Positions 28,438 to 37,049 of a stretch of DNA of 64,000 nucleotides are shown here, piece after piece (the stretch's first letter is position 1; each line of letters opens with the position of its first letter). Source of the DNA: Methylobacterium durans (GTDB lineage: Bacteria; Pseudomonadota; Alphaproteobacteria; Rhizobiales; Beijerinckiaceae); NCBI RefSeq assembly GCF_003173715.1, contig NZ_CP029550.1, positions 6,092,001-6,156,000 of the forward strand, in the 5' to 3' direction. The notes below the pieces were generated by a model that was not told where the DNA came from, searched no databases, and saw only the letters and a program-made list of their open reading frames with translations. The translations under genes were made by a program, and so were the position numbers.

Positions 28438-29904
28438 GAGCCTGTCCGAGTAAGTGTCTCGACGACGAAGCTGCGGGGTGATTCACTCGGCCCATGGCCA
28501 AGGTGTTTCGCTCCTGGGACGTCGATCAGGGCTGGCTGCTGCCGCCCTCGCTGCACGAGTTCGTGCCACCCGGGCACAGGGCGCACTTCGTGCGCGACAC
28601 GGTGCGCGAGGCGCTCGACCTCTCGGCCATTCTCGACACCTACACCGAGGAGCGCGGCTACCCGCCCTACCATCCGGGCATGATGGTGGCGCTCCTGCTC
28701 TACGGCTACAGCCGAGGCCTGTACTCCTCGCGCCAGCTCGCCCGCGCCTGCGAGGAGCGGGTCGATGTCATGGCGGTGACCGGCCTGAACCGGCCCGACT
28801 TCCGAACCATCGCCGAGTTCCGCAAGCGCCACCTCGTGGCCCTGTCGGACCTGTTCGTGCAGGTGCTGCGCCTGTGTCGGGCGGCCGGTCTCGTCGAGTT
28901 CGCTCACGTGGCGGTGGATGGCACCAAGCTGAAGGCAAACGCCTCACGCCACAAAGCGATGAGCTACGGGCGGATGAAGACGGCCGAGCCGGCCCTGGCG
29001 GCCGAGGTGGACGCTTGGCTGGAGCGAGCGCGCGAGGCTGACGCGGCGGAGGATCAGGCTCATGGTGCCGGCCGTCGGGGCGACGAAACGCCGGACTGGA
29101 TGGCCGACAAGCAGCGACGGCTGGAAGCAATCCGCGCCGCCAAGGCCGCGCTGGAAGCGGAGGCCGCAGATCCGCCCGATCCGGAGGACGAGAACGGGCC
29201 GGGTGCCTCGTCGGGCATGCGCTGGCAGGGTCGGCCACTGCGCGGTGACGACGGCAGTCCGCCCGACCGGGCGCAGCGCAACTTCACCGACCCGGACAGC
29301 CGGATCCTGCCCACGCGCGACGGCTTCGTGCAGGGCTACAACGGTCAGATCGCGGTCGACGCCGCGCATCAGGTGATCGTCGCGCACCGCCTCGTGACCA
29401 ACTCGGCCGACTACCGCGCCCTCGTGCCGCTTGTAGACGGGGTCCGCGCTCATCTCAGGCGCAAGCCGCGGGAGGTCTCGGGCGATGCCGGGTTTGCCAA
29501 CGAGGCGAACCTCGTCGCGCTCAAGGAGCGGGGCATTACGGGCTACCTCGCTCCGGGCCGGGCGCGACACGGCGAGGCGGATGCGGCCGGCCGCCGGAGG
29601 CTGACCAAGATGCCGTTGATGAGCGCGATGGCCGCCCGCCTAAAACGGGCTGGCCGCCGCAGTCGCTATCGCCTCAGGAAGCAGGTGGTTGAGCCGGTGT
29701 TCGGGCAGATCAAGCAGGCCCGAGGCTTCCGACAGTTCCTGATGAGAGGGCTTGAGCAGGTCCGGGGCGAGTGGGCGATGATCTGCACCGCCCACAACCT
29801 CCTGAAGCTGGCACAGGCCGACCGTTGAGCCCGCTAAGCCGGAGCCTCTGCTCGGGTCTCGCCCCCTCTACCCCGGCCTCAAACACCGTTACTCGGACAG
29901 GCTC
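28438..29904 (+). mobile_element. IS1182-type (IS5 superfamily) insertion sequence
   Basis: A 1.47-kb element with inverted ends GAGCCTGTCCGAGTAA, flanked by CTAG on both sides (28434-28437 and 29905-29908). The left CTAG is the same one that forms the right flank of the IS701 element, so the two elements are directly adjacent and share one target copy. Confidence 0.85.
28494..29828 (+). CDS. IS1182-type transposase
   Basis: A 444-residue DDE transposase. The N-terminal domain has MAKVFRSWDVDQGWLLPPSL and YPPYHPGMMVALLLYGYSRG; FAHVAVDGTKLKANASRHK holds the first Asp, VSGDAGFANEANL the second, and KQVVEPVFGQIKQARGFRQF the Glu. The frame is intact between intact inverted repeats. Confidence 0.9.
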   Translation: MAKVFRSWDVDQGWLLPPSLHEFVPPGHRAHFVRDTVREALDLSAILDTYTEERGYPPYHPGMMVALLLYGYSRGLYSSRQLARACEERVDVMAVTGLNRPDFRTIAEFRKRHLVALSDLFVQVLRLCRAAGLVEFAHVAVDGTKLKANASRHKAMSYGRMKTAEPALAAEVDAWLERAREADAAEDQAHGAGRRGDETPDWMADKQRRLEAIRAAKAALEAEAADPPDPEDENGPGASSGMRWQGRPLRGDDGSPPDRAQRNFTDPDSRILPTRDGFVQGYNGQIAVDAAHQVIVAHRLVTNSADYRALVPLVDGVRAHLRRKPREVSGDAGFANEANLVALKERGITGYLAPGRARHGEADAAGRRRLTKMPLMSAMAARLKRAGRRSRYRLRKQVVEPVFGQIKQARGFRQFLMRGLEQVRGEWAMICTAHNLLKLAQADR

Positions 29905-30524
29905 CTAGCGGTTGGGCTATGCGTACTGGCTTTGGCAGCCGCGCCTTGAAGGCCCCTTGATCCTTGAGGGCCGGAAGGACCGGTAGCCCCGGGAGGACCG
30001 GAAGGGCCGACTGCACCAGTGCGGCCGGGTTCGCCGTCGCTGCCTCGCTGCCCCGGTGCACCTTGCAGCCCCTTGGGCCCGATAGGTCCTTCCGGACCAA
30101 GCGGTCCCGACGGGCCAGCTAAGCCTTGTTCACCCTGTGGGCCCTGTGACCCCGGCTCACCTTTTGGGCCCGCAGGTCCAACTGGACCCATCAGTCCCAC
30201 CGAACCTGTGTGGCCTTGTTGGCCGCACTCACCAACCACCACCCTCCGCTCTTCCTTTGGTGTTCGTATTGTTACGATGCAGGCCGCAGGGTGGTAGACG
30301 ATGCGAAACTCAAAGGCCCCTTTTGTGCTCGCCTTCTGATGAAATTGCCCATCGAGAGTGACCTCGGTATTCGCCTGATCGACGGATCCTAGAACCCACA
30401 ATTCTCCGCCTGTTATCTTCGCGGCTTCAACTTTGATACTTGCTAGCGCCGTCGTGTTTAGCGCTAGTACCAGCAGCGGAAATGATATGCCGAATGACAG
30501 TTGTGATCTTATTCTAATTTGCAC
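29889..30524 (-). CDS. Secreted collagen-like protein, 3' end truncated by an IS
   Basis: A 211-residue protein with a signal peptide ([15 protein letters not shown]), a beta-type domain of about 80 residues ([20 protein letters not shown] ... VVVGECG), then about 33 uninterrupted Gly-X-Y triplets (for example [18 protein letters not shown]). Such proteins form surface triple helices. The last five residues, RSLSE, and the stop come from the IS1182 inverted repeat, which starts at 29904. The original end is probably at 25440-25563, now 4.3 kb away. The start is GTG with GAGAGC upstream. The coding sequence is less GC-rich at its 5' end. Confidence 0.8.
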   Translation of the reverse strand: MQIRIRSQLSFGISFPLLVLALNTTALASIKVEAAKITGGELWVLGSVDQANTEVTLDGQFHQKASTKGAFEFRIVYHPAACIVTIRTPKEERRVVVGECGQQGHTGSVGLMGPVGPAGPKGEPGSQGPQGEQGLAGPSGPLGPEGPIGPKGLQGAPGQRGSDGEPGRTGAVGPSGPPGATGPSGPQGSRGLQGAAAKASTHSPTARSLSE

Positions 30525-30838
30525 TGGCTAGCTCTCAATTTTTTTGCAAAGCCGCAGGGCGGGAAGACCCCAAAGGAAGCATGGGAGACAACCCTAGGAA
30601 CCTAACCAGAGAGTGTGGCCGCGATTTGGAGGCTTAGGCCAAACTGCAATTCAAATGCTCGGGACAACATGCGGCGCATGCCGCGGCTTTGCCACGCTCA
30701 GAGGTTTGACGTGTGCAAGACCGCCAACTGGATGCCCTCAGGATCTCAATCAGACGCATCGTCTCTGTGACCGCCCCGCCATAGCGACTCGCCCGCCCTC
30801 CCCCGTATGCCCGGCGCTCCCTCTCAGCCGCCGGTCCG
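30525..30838. other. Intergenic stretch without supported genes
   Basis: No gene with motifs or a convincing ribosome-binding site is seen. A plus-strand frame (30613-30969) overlaps the start of the following gene and has no recognisable content. The 5' part is AT-rich and should hold the collagen-like gene promoter. Confidence 0.5.
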
Positions 30839-31180
30839 ATGTCCGCTTCACCAGCCCTTCAGCTCATCCCGTCCGAGCTCCAGGCGTGGCGCGATGCCTT
30901 CTCGCGGCTCAAGCCGTCGAGCCCGCCGTGCCCCGGCATTTCGCAGACGGCCTGGCTGCCGATGTATGACCACGCCCTCGACGTCCTCGACCGGTTCGGC
31001 GCGGAGGCGGTGGAGCTCGGGTGGAGCTCCGCGGATCTCTTCGGCGTGCACCCGACCGCCGGCACGATCCGCGCCGACCATTGCGGCGCCCTGATGCTGA
31101 GCGGGGCCAAGGTCACCGGGCTCTCGGCCAATAAGCTGAAGCACAGCCTGCTCACCTACCGCCGGAACACGCCGGGCTGA
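30839..31180 (+). CDS. Conserved hypothetical protein
   Basis: A 113-residue protein: PSELQAWRDAFSRLKPSSPP, ISQTAWLPMYDHALDVLDRF, ELGWSSADLFGVHPTAGTIR and DHCGALMLSGAKVTGLSANK. The GW(S/T)...LFGVHP block recurs in short proteins on Methylobacterium mobile DNA. The function is unknown. It begins a run of small plus-strand genes extending to about 34.1 kb. Confidence 0.65.
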   Translation: MSASPALQLIPSELQAWRDAFSRLKPSSPPCPGISQTAWLPMYDHALDVLDRFGAEAVELGWSSADLFGVHPTAGTIRADHCGALMLSGAKVTGLSANKLKHSLLTYRRNTPG

Positions 31181-31232
31181 CCGGTCGGCATCCCGGTCTG
31201 GGAATTCCGGTGGTGAGCCCTATCCTCGGGGC

Positions 31233-31406
31233 ATGATCATGAAGACGCCGCCTCGATCCGTCGACAGCTACACCGCGCAGGAGCTGCGCGACATCGCCGA
31301 GCGCGCGGAGTGGCGGCGCCAGGATGGCTACATTGTGCCGCCGGCGTCCGTGCCGATCTACGTTGAGGCGCTGAGGGCTCTGGCCAGGGAGCGCGCACGT
31401 GGCTGA
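31233..31406 (+). CDS. Small hypothetical protein
   Basis: A 57-residue protein: MIMKTPPRSVDSYTAQELRD, then IAERAEWRRQDGYIVPPASV, ending EALRALARERARG. It is probably helical. Its end overlaps the GTG of the next gene by eight bases, suggesting coupling. The ribosome-binding site is weak. Confidence 0.5.
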   Translation: MIMKTPPRSVDSYTAQELRDIAERAEWRRQDGYIVPPASVPIYVEALRALARERARG

Positions 31407-31608
31407 TAGACTGACAATCGGCGACCTCTTCAAATCGCATGCACTCGCGGAGGATGACATCACGGCTGCGGTCGAGGCCTTCATGGCGGATCCGAAAACC
31501 GCGGTGTTTGCCATAGCGGGGAACTACAGCGTCAACCTGGCCAGCGCGGTGAAGGCTCACCCGTTCGCACGCGACAACCTCAGGAATCCGGAGGCGAGCC
31601 CGGGTTAG
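31399..31608 (+). CDS. Small hypothetical protein
   Basis: A 69-residue protein from a GTG: DRLTIGDLFKSHALAEDDIT, VEAFMADPKTAVFAIAGNYS. It overlaps the end of the previous small gene. No family is recognised. Confidence 0.45.
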   Translation: MADRLTIGDLFKSHALAEDDITAAVEAFMADPKTAVFAIAGNYSVNLASAVKAHPFARDNLRNPEASPG

Positions 31609-31658
31609 AAGCGGGCGGCAGTGCGCAAGGCGATCCTGCTGGCGCGGCCGGAGAAGCG

Positions 31659-31745
31659 ATGAGCGAGCAGCCCTTCACCCAAGCCCTCATCGGCGTGATC
31701 GTGGCGCTCGCTCTGCTGCTCGCCTGGAAGACCTTCTTCGCATGA
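31659..31745 (+). CDS. Single-pass membrane micropeptide
   Basis: A 28-residue peptide, MSEQPFTQALIGVIVALALL followed by LAWKTFFA, with one membrane helix. GGAGAAGCG lies just before the ATG, and its stop overlaps the next ATG as ATGA, so it appears coupled to the gene at 31742. The length makes confidence modest. Confidence 0.5.
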   Translation: MSEQPFTQALIGVIVALALLLAWKTFFA

Positions 31746-32104
31746 CCGCTGCCCCGCCCTGGCGCGAAATCACACCCGACGACTACCACCACGCTCGCGC
31801 GTTCCGCGACCTCGACCCGATCCAGGCCTGGATCGCGCAGGAGGGAATCGTGAAAGACCTCCTGCAGGGGCAACTCGACGGGGCGCACCGACTGCGGCTC
31901 GTGCTGCGCGAAGCGGTTGACCTGAAGCCGCATACGAAGCCTGACCCGCGCTGGTTCTTCAGCTACGATGTCGGCGCGTCGATGATTTCGATGGCCGAGG
32001 AGATCGTGATCGAATTCCGGATCGGGCGGCGCGAGGTGGTGATGATGCCGCGCGGCCCCGATTACCAGCCGCGGGGCGCCGGGTGGGCCGGCGGGCGGCG
32101 GTGA
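31742..32104 (+). CDS. Conserved hypothetical protein
   Basis: A 120-residue protein: PPWREITPDDYHHARAFRDL, then PIQAWIAQEGIVKDLLQGQL, RWFFSYDVGASMISMAEEIV and IEFRIGRREVVMMPRGPDYQ. The composition and codon use look real, but no family is recognised. It starts within the stop of the preceding micropeptide gene. Confidence 0.6.
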   Translation: MTAAPPWREITPDDYHHARAFRDLDPIQAWIAQEGIVKDLLQGQLDGAHRLRLVLREAVDLKPHTKPDPRWFFSYDVGASMISMAEEIVIEFRIGRREVVMMPRGPDYQPRGAGWAGGRR

Positions 32105-32252
32105 AGCGTCCGCTCCCGGTCCAGACCCGCAAGATGCTCGCCGCCCTGGTAGCATCTCAGTTTGAGATCTGAGCCCGGCCAAACCTACCCCCGCACGCTC
32201 CCTCGCGCCGCCCGTCTCGCGGGCGTATGCTTGTTGCCAAGCAGGAGCAGCC

Positions 32253-32468
32253 ATGCATTACACCTTTGAGTTTTACCGCATCAGGCCGGGCGATAAGGCG
32301 CACGCCACGCTTGATCGGGTCCAGCAGGAGGCATCGGACTTAGATGCCGCCATGATGAAGGCCCGGTCCTTGTTTGCTTCGCTGGACCTGCCGCAAAGGC
32401 CTGACGGCGTTCGCATTCTCGATGAGGGCGGTGCTGAACTTTTTGTGTGGAACCCGGGCGGCCACTGA
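32253..32468 (+). CDS. Small conserved hypothetical protein
   Basis: A 71-residue alpha/beta protein: MHYTFEFYRIRPGDKAHATL, DLDAAMMKARSLFASLDLPQ, DGVRILDEGGAELFVWNPGG. AGGAG is eight bases before the ATG. This type of short protein (strand, helix, D..G.EL.xW) is frequent in Methylobacterium, without known function. Confidence 0.62.
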   Translation: MHYTFEFYRIRPGDKAHATLDRVQQEASDLDAAMMKARSLFASLDLPQRPDGVRILDEGGAELFVWNPGGH

Positions 32469-32709
32469 TGTCCAAGTGACCTGAAGGCCAGAAGCGCCCT
32501 GTCGACCCGCTCGCGCACCTCCGCGGCCGCGCGGATCTGCGAGGCGCTGGAGCGGCGTGGGCTGGCCGAGCGGGGCGGGACGAAGGCGTGGCCGAAGTGG
32601 CGGCGCCGTTGAGGCTGTGGCCGACGAGGAGCAGCGCGGGAGCTGAGATCGGCATAGCGTCGGCCGACAGCCGGTTGGTCACTGTCGCCGGTCATGGCAT
32701 AGCGTAGCC

Positions 32710-32916
32710 ATGAGCAACGACGTACCGCACCCCTACAGCATCGAGGTCGAACCCCTCACGAAGCCGGAGGGCCACTTCGGCTGGATCCTCCGCCGGAGCG
32801 GCAAGCTGATCGAGCGATCGGACCGAGCCTACCGAAGCGAGGAGAAGGCTCGGGAAGCCGCCCTTGAGGCCGCCTTGCGCGACAGCAAACCGGGAGCGGG
32901 CATGGGGCGGCGCTGA
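32710..32916 (+). CDS. Small conserved hypothetical protein
   Basis: A 68-residue protein: PHPYSIEVEPLTKPEGHFGW, ILRRSGKLIERSDRAYRSEE, KAREAALEAALRD. The pattern of two strands followed by a helix starting at Y.S.EKARE is common in small alphaproteobacterial proteins. A possible further frame in 32925-33131 (RFPSGFDWLWAVLAHAARE...) has no identifiable start. Confidence 0.6.
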   Translation: MSNDVPHPYSIEVEPLTKPEGHFGWILRRSGKLIERSDRAYRSEEKAREAALEAALRDSKPGAGMGRR

Positions 32917-33160
32917 GGCTAGCGGCCCAGTGGCCGCACCAGAATCACGATCGCTTCCCCAGCGGCTTCGACTGGCTCTGGGCTGTGCTGGCCCACGCCG
33001 CGCGAGAGTGGCCGGATCTGACCGTCGATGAGCTTCAGCGGGCGCTCAGCATCATGGGCGAGATGGTCGACCTGGACTGCGACGGGCAGCTGTCACAGCA
33101 GCGCCCGGCGGAGCGGCCTGCAACGCGCTAGCTGCCGACTCTCACCGCGAGAATGACGGC

Positions 33161-33262
33161 TCAGCCCTTCTTCTTCGCGGGTTGACCCTTCGGCGGTTCA
33201 TGAGTCTTCGGCGCATCCCACGCCTTGGCCATCGCTTTCGCGGCTTCTTTGGTCACCTTCAT
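33161..33262 (-). CDS. Lys-rich micropeptide
   Basis: A 33-residue basic peptide, MKVTKEAAKAMAKAWDAPKT followed by a Pro/Lys tail ending KKKG. GGAGG lies nine bases before the ATG at 33262, which supports translation. The function is unknown. Confidence 0.5.
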   Translation of the reverse strand: MKVTKEAAKAMAKAWDAPKTHEPPKGQPAKKKG

Positions 33263-33442
33263 AACTCGGCCTCCATGGTAGCCATGGAGGTCAACGGCAT
33301 AGACCAGCCTTCGTTGCAGGGCGCGCCGAGGCTTGTCAGTAGGGTGAACATGAATCGCGGCCGGTCCTGGGATGGGCCGGATGTGGCGTGAGCCTGCATC
33401 TCAACTACGCAGGCGGAGACGCTTGTGTGAGGGGCTGGCCGC

Positions 33443-33661
33443 TCACGTAGCGATCATCTCCTCCTGCACACCATTGAGGTAGCCGGAGAGCCTAAGGGCC
33501 ACGGCTAGATCTGCGCATTGGATCCAGAGTGCGGTAGGCAGGGCGCAGAGTTCGAGGTTGCGCAAAATCGACTCCCCCGCGAGCGCAGCTTCCCGCTCCA
33601 GCGAGTGAGCCAGGATGCGAGCCCCACCTGGAGTGGCGATCATGACGGAAATTGTCACCAT
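33443..33661 (-). CDS. Small hypothetical protein
   Basis: A 72-residue protein: MVTISVMIATPGGARILAHS, then LEREAALAGESILRNLELCA, ending LSGYLNGVQEEMIAT. It is largely helical. No clear ribosome-binding site is present, so the start and reality are uncertain. Confidence 0.4.
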   Translation of the reverse strand: MVTISVMIATPGGARILAHSLEREAALAGESILRNLELCALPTALWIQCADLAVALRLSGYLNGVQEEMIAT

Positions 33662-33868
33662 ACAGACCCAACAGCGCGTAGCGGACAGCGTTGCCAGGGC
33701 AAGGCTGCGGCTTCTTCGACCTCGGCAACTCGGCCGCGCAGGCGGAGGTGGCGACGTGTGGGTCAGGCCAGTGAGGCGGTGGCACGACGCGTCAGCTAAC
33801 CTGGGCGAGAGAGTCCGCGATGGTCATAGCCGATGGTTGTGTTTCAGGAGCGGTGATAGGCTCTCGGC

Positions 33869-34105
33869 ATGATTGAGCCGAACCAGACCGCCCACATCGT
33901 CAAAGTGAGTTGGTGCGACGAGGGCATGCCGAACGGTCGGCTGACGATGTTCTACGCCGCCCTCACTGGGAGTCCGGAAGAGGCTGTCGAGCTGGTCAGG
34001 CAGGCCGTGAAGGCCGATGCCGAGGTCGAACTCACCGAGGCCCGGCTGTCTCAGGACACGGCGCAGGCGATCGACCTGCTCCCTGGCTTCGCGCGAGCTT
34101 TGTGA
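33869..34105 (+). CDS. Small conserved hypothetical protein
   Basis: A 78-residue protein: QTAHIVKVSWCDEGMPNGRL, TMFYAALTGSPEEAVELVRQ, AVKADAEVELTEARLSQDTA. The strand-helix layout with a V.W...G....R.TMF.A opening looks like a genuine small family. Its end is followed by a palindromic repeat at 34127-34157. Confidence 0.55.
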   Translation: MIEPNQTAHIVKVSWCDEGMPNGRLTMFYAALTGSPEEAVELVRQAVKADAEVELTEARLSQDTAQAIDLLPGFARAL

Positions 34106-34126
34106 GCGGATCCAAAGCGCCCTACG

Positions 34127-34157
34127 AAAAGCCCCGCGGGCCATAAGCTGTGGGGCG
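34127..34157 (-). repeat. Palindromic repeat, GCCCCGC type
   Basis: AAAAGCCCCGCGGGCC, a short loop, then GCTGTGGGGC. Read on the minus strand this is a GC hairpin ending in a T run, like an intrinsic terminator, but no minus-strand gene ends here. It may act bidirectionally for the plus-strand gene ending at 34105. It belongs to a family dispersed from 34 to 49 kb. Confidence 0.6.
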
Positions 34158-34300
34158 AAGGATGGACGTGAGGAGCAGCCCTTCGGCGGCAATCGCGGAG
34201 ACTTGCACCGGCGGGCCCATGTCGGGTGTCGAAGCCGACCATTGCACCTTGATCTCGCCGTCGCTGGCAGCCTTCTCAAAAGTGAAGCGCGAGGTGCACG

Positions 34301-34331
34301 AAAGAGCCCGCTCAGTTGAAGCGGGCGGGCT
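34301..34331 (-). repeat. Palindromic repeat, GCCCGC type
   Basis: GAAAGAGCCCGCTCAG then a loop and GCGGGCGGGCT, a hairpin with an A-rich left side. It lies in the stretch 34106-34612, which otherwise has no supported gene. Confidence 0.5.
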
Positions 34332-34612
34332 GTAATGTCGTCAAGTCCGTACCGGCATTATTGCCGGAACCAGGAACGGTAAGCGAGCCGAACCAGTTTC
34401 CTTCCGAACTCGCACGAAAAAACCCGCCGCGTCGATCGTCGATCGGCCTGAAAGTGTAGATCCGGCCCCTCGTTACCGCTGAAGGGACAGTGGGCAGACA
34501 GCCTGGCTACGTGCTGTGGTCCGGACGTGAACGGCCCAGCGTGCCTTGAGGCTGAGGAGTCGAACATCGCCGCGTTCGTGGAAATAACACTACAAATTTT
34601 GGGAAGAAGCGC

Positions 34613-35677
34613 ATGCCACGCAATATTCTGATCCTTGGAGCCTCATATGGCTCCTTGCTCGCAACGAAGCTTCTGATGGCTGGTCACAACGTGACCCTCG
34701 TCTGCCGCAGGAAGACGGCTGACCTGATCAACCGCGAGGGCACCGAGGTCCGCATCAAGCTGCGCGATGAAGCGGGCCACCGAGCAATATTTTCGCGTGA
34801 TCTGCCTGGCACCTTGGACGCGACGCCGCCCGAAGACGTCGACGTCTCCCGCTATGACTTAGTTGGGCTCGCCATGCAGGAGCCGCAATACAATGACTAT
34901 TCGATCCGTCTCCTGATGATCAAGATTTCTGAGGCGAAGCGGCCTTGTCTCTCACTCATGAACATGCCGCCCCTTCCGTATCTCAGGCGCATCCCGGCGC
35001 TCGCCAACATGGACTTGGAGTTTGCCTACACCAATGCCGGCGTCTGGGATCGGTTCGAGCCAGGGCTGGTCACGCTCTGCTCGCCCGATCCGCAGGCCTA
35101 CCGCCCGGCAGGTGAGGGTGCGAATGTTCTCCACGTCGGGCTGCCGACGAACTTCAAGGCGGCGGCGTTCGCCGACGAGGCGCACAACCAGTTGCTCCGC
35201 GAGTTGGAGGCGGACATCGATGCGGTGCGCCTCGACGGGCAGGACGTGCCGGTGAAGCTCAAGGTGTTCGACTCGCTGTTTGTGCCGCTGGCGAAGTGGT
35301 CGATGCTGCTGACAGGCAACTACCGCTGCGTCACACCGGAGGAGCCGCAATCGATCCGCGACGCAGTGCATAGCGATCTAGCGCGGTCCCGCGCGATCTA
35401 CGAGCACGTGGACGCCATCGCGCAGCGGCTCGGCGCCGACCCGAATGACCAGGTGCCGTTTGAGAAGTACGCCAAGGCGGCCGAGAGCCTGCTCAACCCC
35501 TCGTCGGCGGCGCGGGCGGTGGCGAGCGGGGCGCCCTTCATCGAGCGGGTTGACGTGCTGGTGAAGCTGATCTCGCACCAGCTCGGCGCGCCTGACGCCG
35601 AAATTGACCGGACGGTCCGGATGGTGGACCGAAAACTCGGCGAGCGCGTCATCTCGGGTGGATTCGGTGCGGATTGA
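34613..35677 (+). CDS. Ketopantoate reductase-like NAD(P)-binding protein
   Basis: A 354-residue protein with an N-terminal Rossmann fold, NILILGASYGSLLATKLLMAG then HNVTLVCRRKTADLIN; the GxxxGS loop and the R-R after the second strand suggest NADP. YDLVGLAMQEPQYNDYSIRL lies where PanE-type enzymes have the second nucleotide-contact loop. A helical C-terminal domain follows (SLFVPLAKWSMLLTGNYRCV). The Asn/Lys catalytic pair of true ketopantoate reductase is not obvious, so the substrate is unknown and it may be an opine-dehydrogenase-type relative. It stands alone on the plus strand. Confidence 0.68.
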   Translation: MPRNILILGASYGSLLATKLLMAGHNVTLVCRRKTADLINREGTEVRIKLRDEAGHRAIFSRDLPGTLDATPPEDVDVSRYDLVGLAMQEPQYNDYSIRLLMIKISEAKRPCLSLMNMPPLPYLRRIPALANMDLEFAYTNAGVWDRFEPGLVTLCSPDPQAYRPAGEGANVLHVGLPTNFKAAAFADEAHNQLLRELEADIDAVRLDGQDVPVKLKVFDSLFVPLAKWSMLLTGNYRCVTPEEPQSIRDAVHSDLARSRAIYEHVDAIAQRLGADPNDQVPFEKYAKAAESLLNPSSAARAVASGAPFIERVDVLVKLISHQLGAPDAEIDRTVRMVDRKLGERVISGGFGAD

Positions 35678-35919
35678 GCTGCGAAGACCGCACCTCATCC
35701 GTCGCCTATCACGAAGAAAAGCCGCGGCGAGCCGGGCGGGCTGAAGGTACTCTTGTCAGGCGTGCGGATGATCCGCCAGCAAAACCTGCGTGATTCGTCG
35801 TTCTTGGACCAGCCACGCTAAAGCGCTAGTTCAAGTAATTAATGCGGGAGTGTGAATTTCAGAAGAAAAGGATTTCGATAAGAGAAAGCTAAGCAACGCG
35901 AGCGTCGAAAGCGACCTCG

Positions 35920-36255
35920 ATGTCCACGCAGTCGCCCTGTACGATCATGGACCGACTGGTCGTCTTGCTGACCGACGAGCGGATTCTGCGCGGAGATCGA
36001 AAGTACGCTGATCTGTTCCTCCAGGTATCGGCACTTCTGGCGGAGGCGATGCAAACCGGGGCAGACCAGCGGACGCTAACGGCGATCCGCGCGGCTCTCG
36101 CGATCACCGACCCGACGTTCCTGGTGCTGAGGTCCGACCCTGCGCTGGACGCGAAGTTCTTCGGACGCTCACAATCGTTCGAGGAGGCCCAGGAGGGGCC
36201 CACCCCTTCCCCAACCGAACCCCCGGCCCCTCGCCAATCTTTTCGATCAAGATGA
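35920..36255 (+). CDS. Hypothetical protein
   Basis: A 111-residue protein. The core (MDRLVVLLTDERILRGDRKY, ADLFLQVSALLAEAMQTGAD, TLTAIRAALAITDPTFLVLR) is helical and well composed; the C-terminus is Pro-rich. The start could be ATG 35920 or ATG 35947. No family is recognised. Confidence 0.5.
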   Translation: MSTQSPCTIMDRLVVLLTDERILRGDRKYADLFLQVSALLAEAMQTGADQRTLTAIRAALAITDPTFLVLRSDPALDAKFFGRSQSFEEAQEGPTPSPTEPPAPRQSFRSR

Positions 36256-36322
36256 CGCCGGCGACTGCCTTGTCCGACGCTTGACCTCTCACGCGGCGCA
36301 ATCCTCGGCTTCAGTGATTTGC

Positions 36323-36550
36323 TCAGGCCGAAATCGGCATGACCTGGATCAGGATGAGATCGCCCTTCCTGATTGGAGTCGAGCCACCCGCGTAGGAGAT
36401 CACGCCGACCACCTTGCGCACGGCGCCATCAACAATGGCGGGTCCGTGGAGGCGCATTAGTTCATAGTCTTTCAGATCGTCCGGAGACCGCACCCAGAAT
36501 TGATCCTGATGGTGCTCAACTCGATCGACGATCTCGGCGATCCACATCAT
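36323..36550 (-). CDS. Small hypothetical protein
   Basis: A 75-residue, probably beta-rich protein: WIAEIVDRVEHHQDQFWVRS, LKDYELMRLHGPAIVDGAVR, TPIRKGDLILIQVMPISA. CCGGAGAAGCG precedes the ATG. The function is unknown. Confidence 0.55.
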   Translation of the reverse strand: MMWIAEIVDRVEHHQDQFWVRSPDDLKDYELMRLHGPAIVDGAVRKVVGVISYAGGSTPIRKGDLILIQVMPISA

Positions 36551-36634
36551 CGCTTCTCCGGTCGGACCAGCAGGATCGCGGTGCTCACTTCAGATAGCCC
36601 TTCGCCTTCAGGTACTCGGTGAGGATCATGCGAA

Positions 36635-36928
36635 TCATGCGAGAGCGTCCGGATGGGGCGACGGGGTGCCGGAGTACAGCTTCGGCGTGAGCGGACATCC
36701 GTTGTGTCCCTTGCGATGTCCGAGACTGACGCGCCGATCCGCGGAGTATGCGCCGTAGGTGACCACCGGTCCGTGGCAGGCTGGGCAGCGCTTGGGTTTC
36801 ATTCGGTAGGTGCTGTGCGCTTCATCCAGCGTTGCAACCGTCCAGGCACCATCGACCTTCACCTCACACACGGTACGGCTTTTGGCTTTCATGCGCGCCG
36901 CTATGGCATGCCGATCCCAGGCGACCAA
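36635..36928 (-). CDS. Small zinc-ribbon-like protein
   Basis: Up to 97 residues. KPKRCPACHGPVVTYGAYSA, then RRVSLGHRKGHNGCPLTPKL and YSGTPSPHPDAL, give CPxC plus H..GC, a possible zinc site. The same layout (CPxCHG...AY...R...HRK.H.GC) recurs in Methylobacterium small proteins, to my knowledge uncharacterised. The start is either TTG 36928 or ATG 36892; neither has a strong ribosome-binding site. Confidence 0.6.
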   Translation of the reverse strand: MVAWDRHAIAARMKAKSRTVCEVKVDGAWTVATLDEAHSTYRMKPKRCPACHGPVVTYGAYSADRRVSLGHRKGHNGCPLTPKLYSGTPSPHPDALA

Positions 36929-36990
36929 GGCCGCTTGTCGCTCAGGTTTGCTTCCTCAGCCGCATGCTGGGTCGCCTCGTAGCGCAAACG

Positions 36991-37023
36991 AAAAGCCCCG
37001 CGAGCCGTGAGGCTGCGGGGCTT
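36991..37023 (-). terminator. Rho-independent terminator of the HlyD-family gene (repeat family member)
   Basis: On the minus strand: AGCCCCGCAGCC, a short loop, GGCTCGCGGGGCT, then TTTT. It lies 27 bases beyond the stop of the HlyD gene at 37050 and is correctly oriented for it. The same palindrome recurs elsewhere in the window. Confidence 0.75.
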
Positions 37024-37049
37024 ACGAGGCACCGGCGGCCGCTCTCAGA

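Noticed and set aside
36585..36698. 37-codon minus ORF ending GRSRMIRMILTEYLKAKGYL, resembling a ribbon-helix-helix
   Set aside because: It overlaps the zinc-ribbon-like gene at 36635 in another frame, its ribosome-binding site is weak, and the match is too short.
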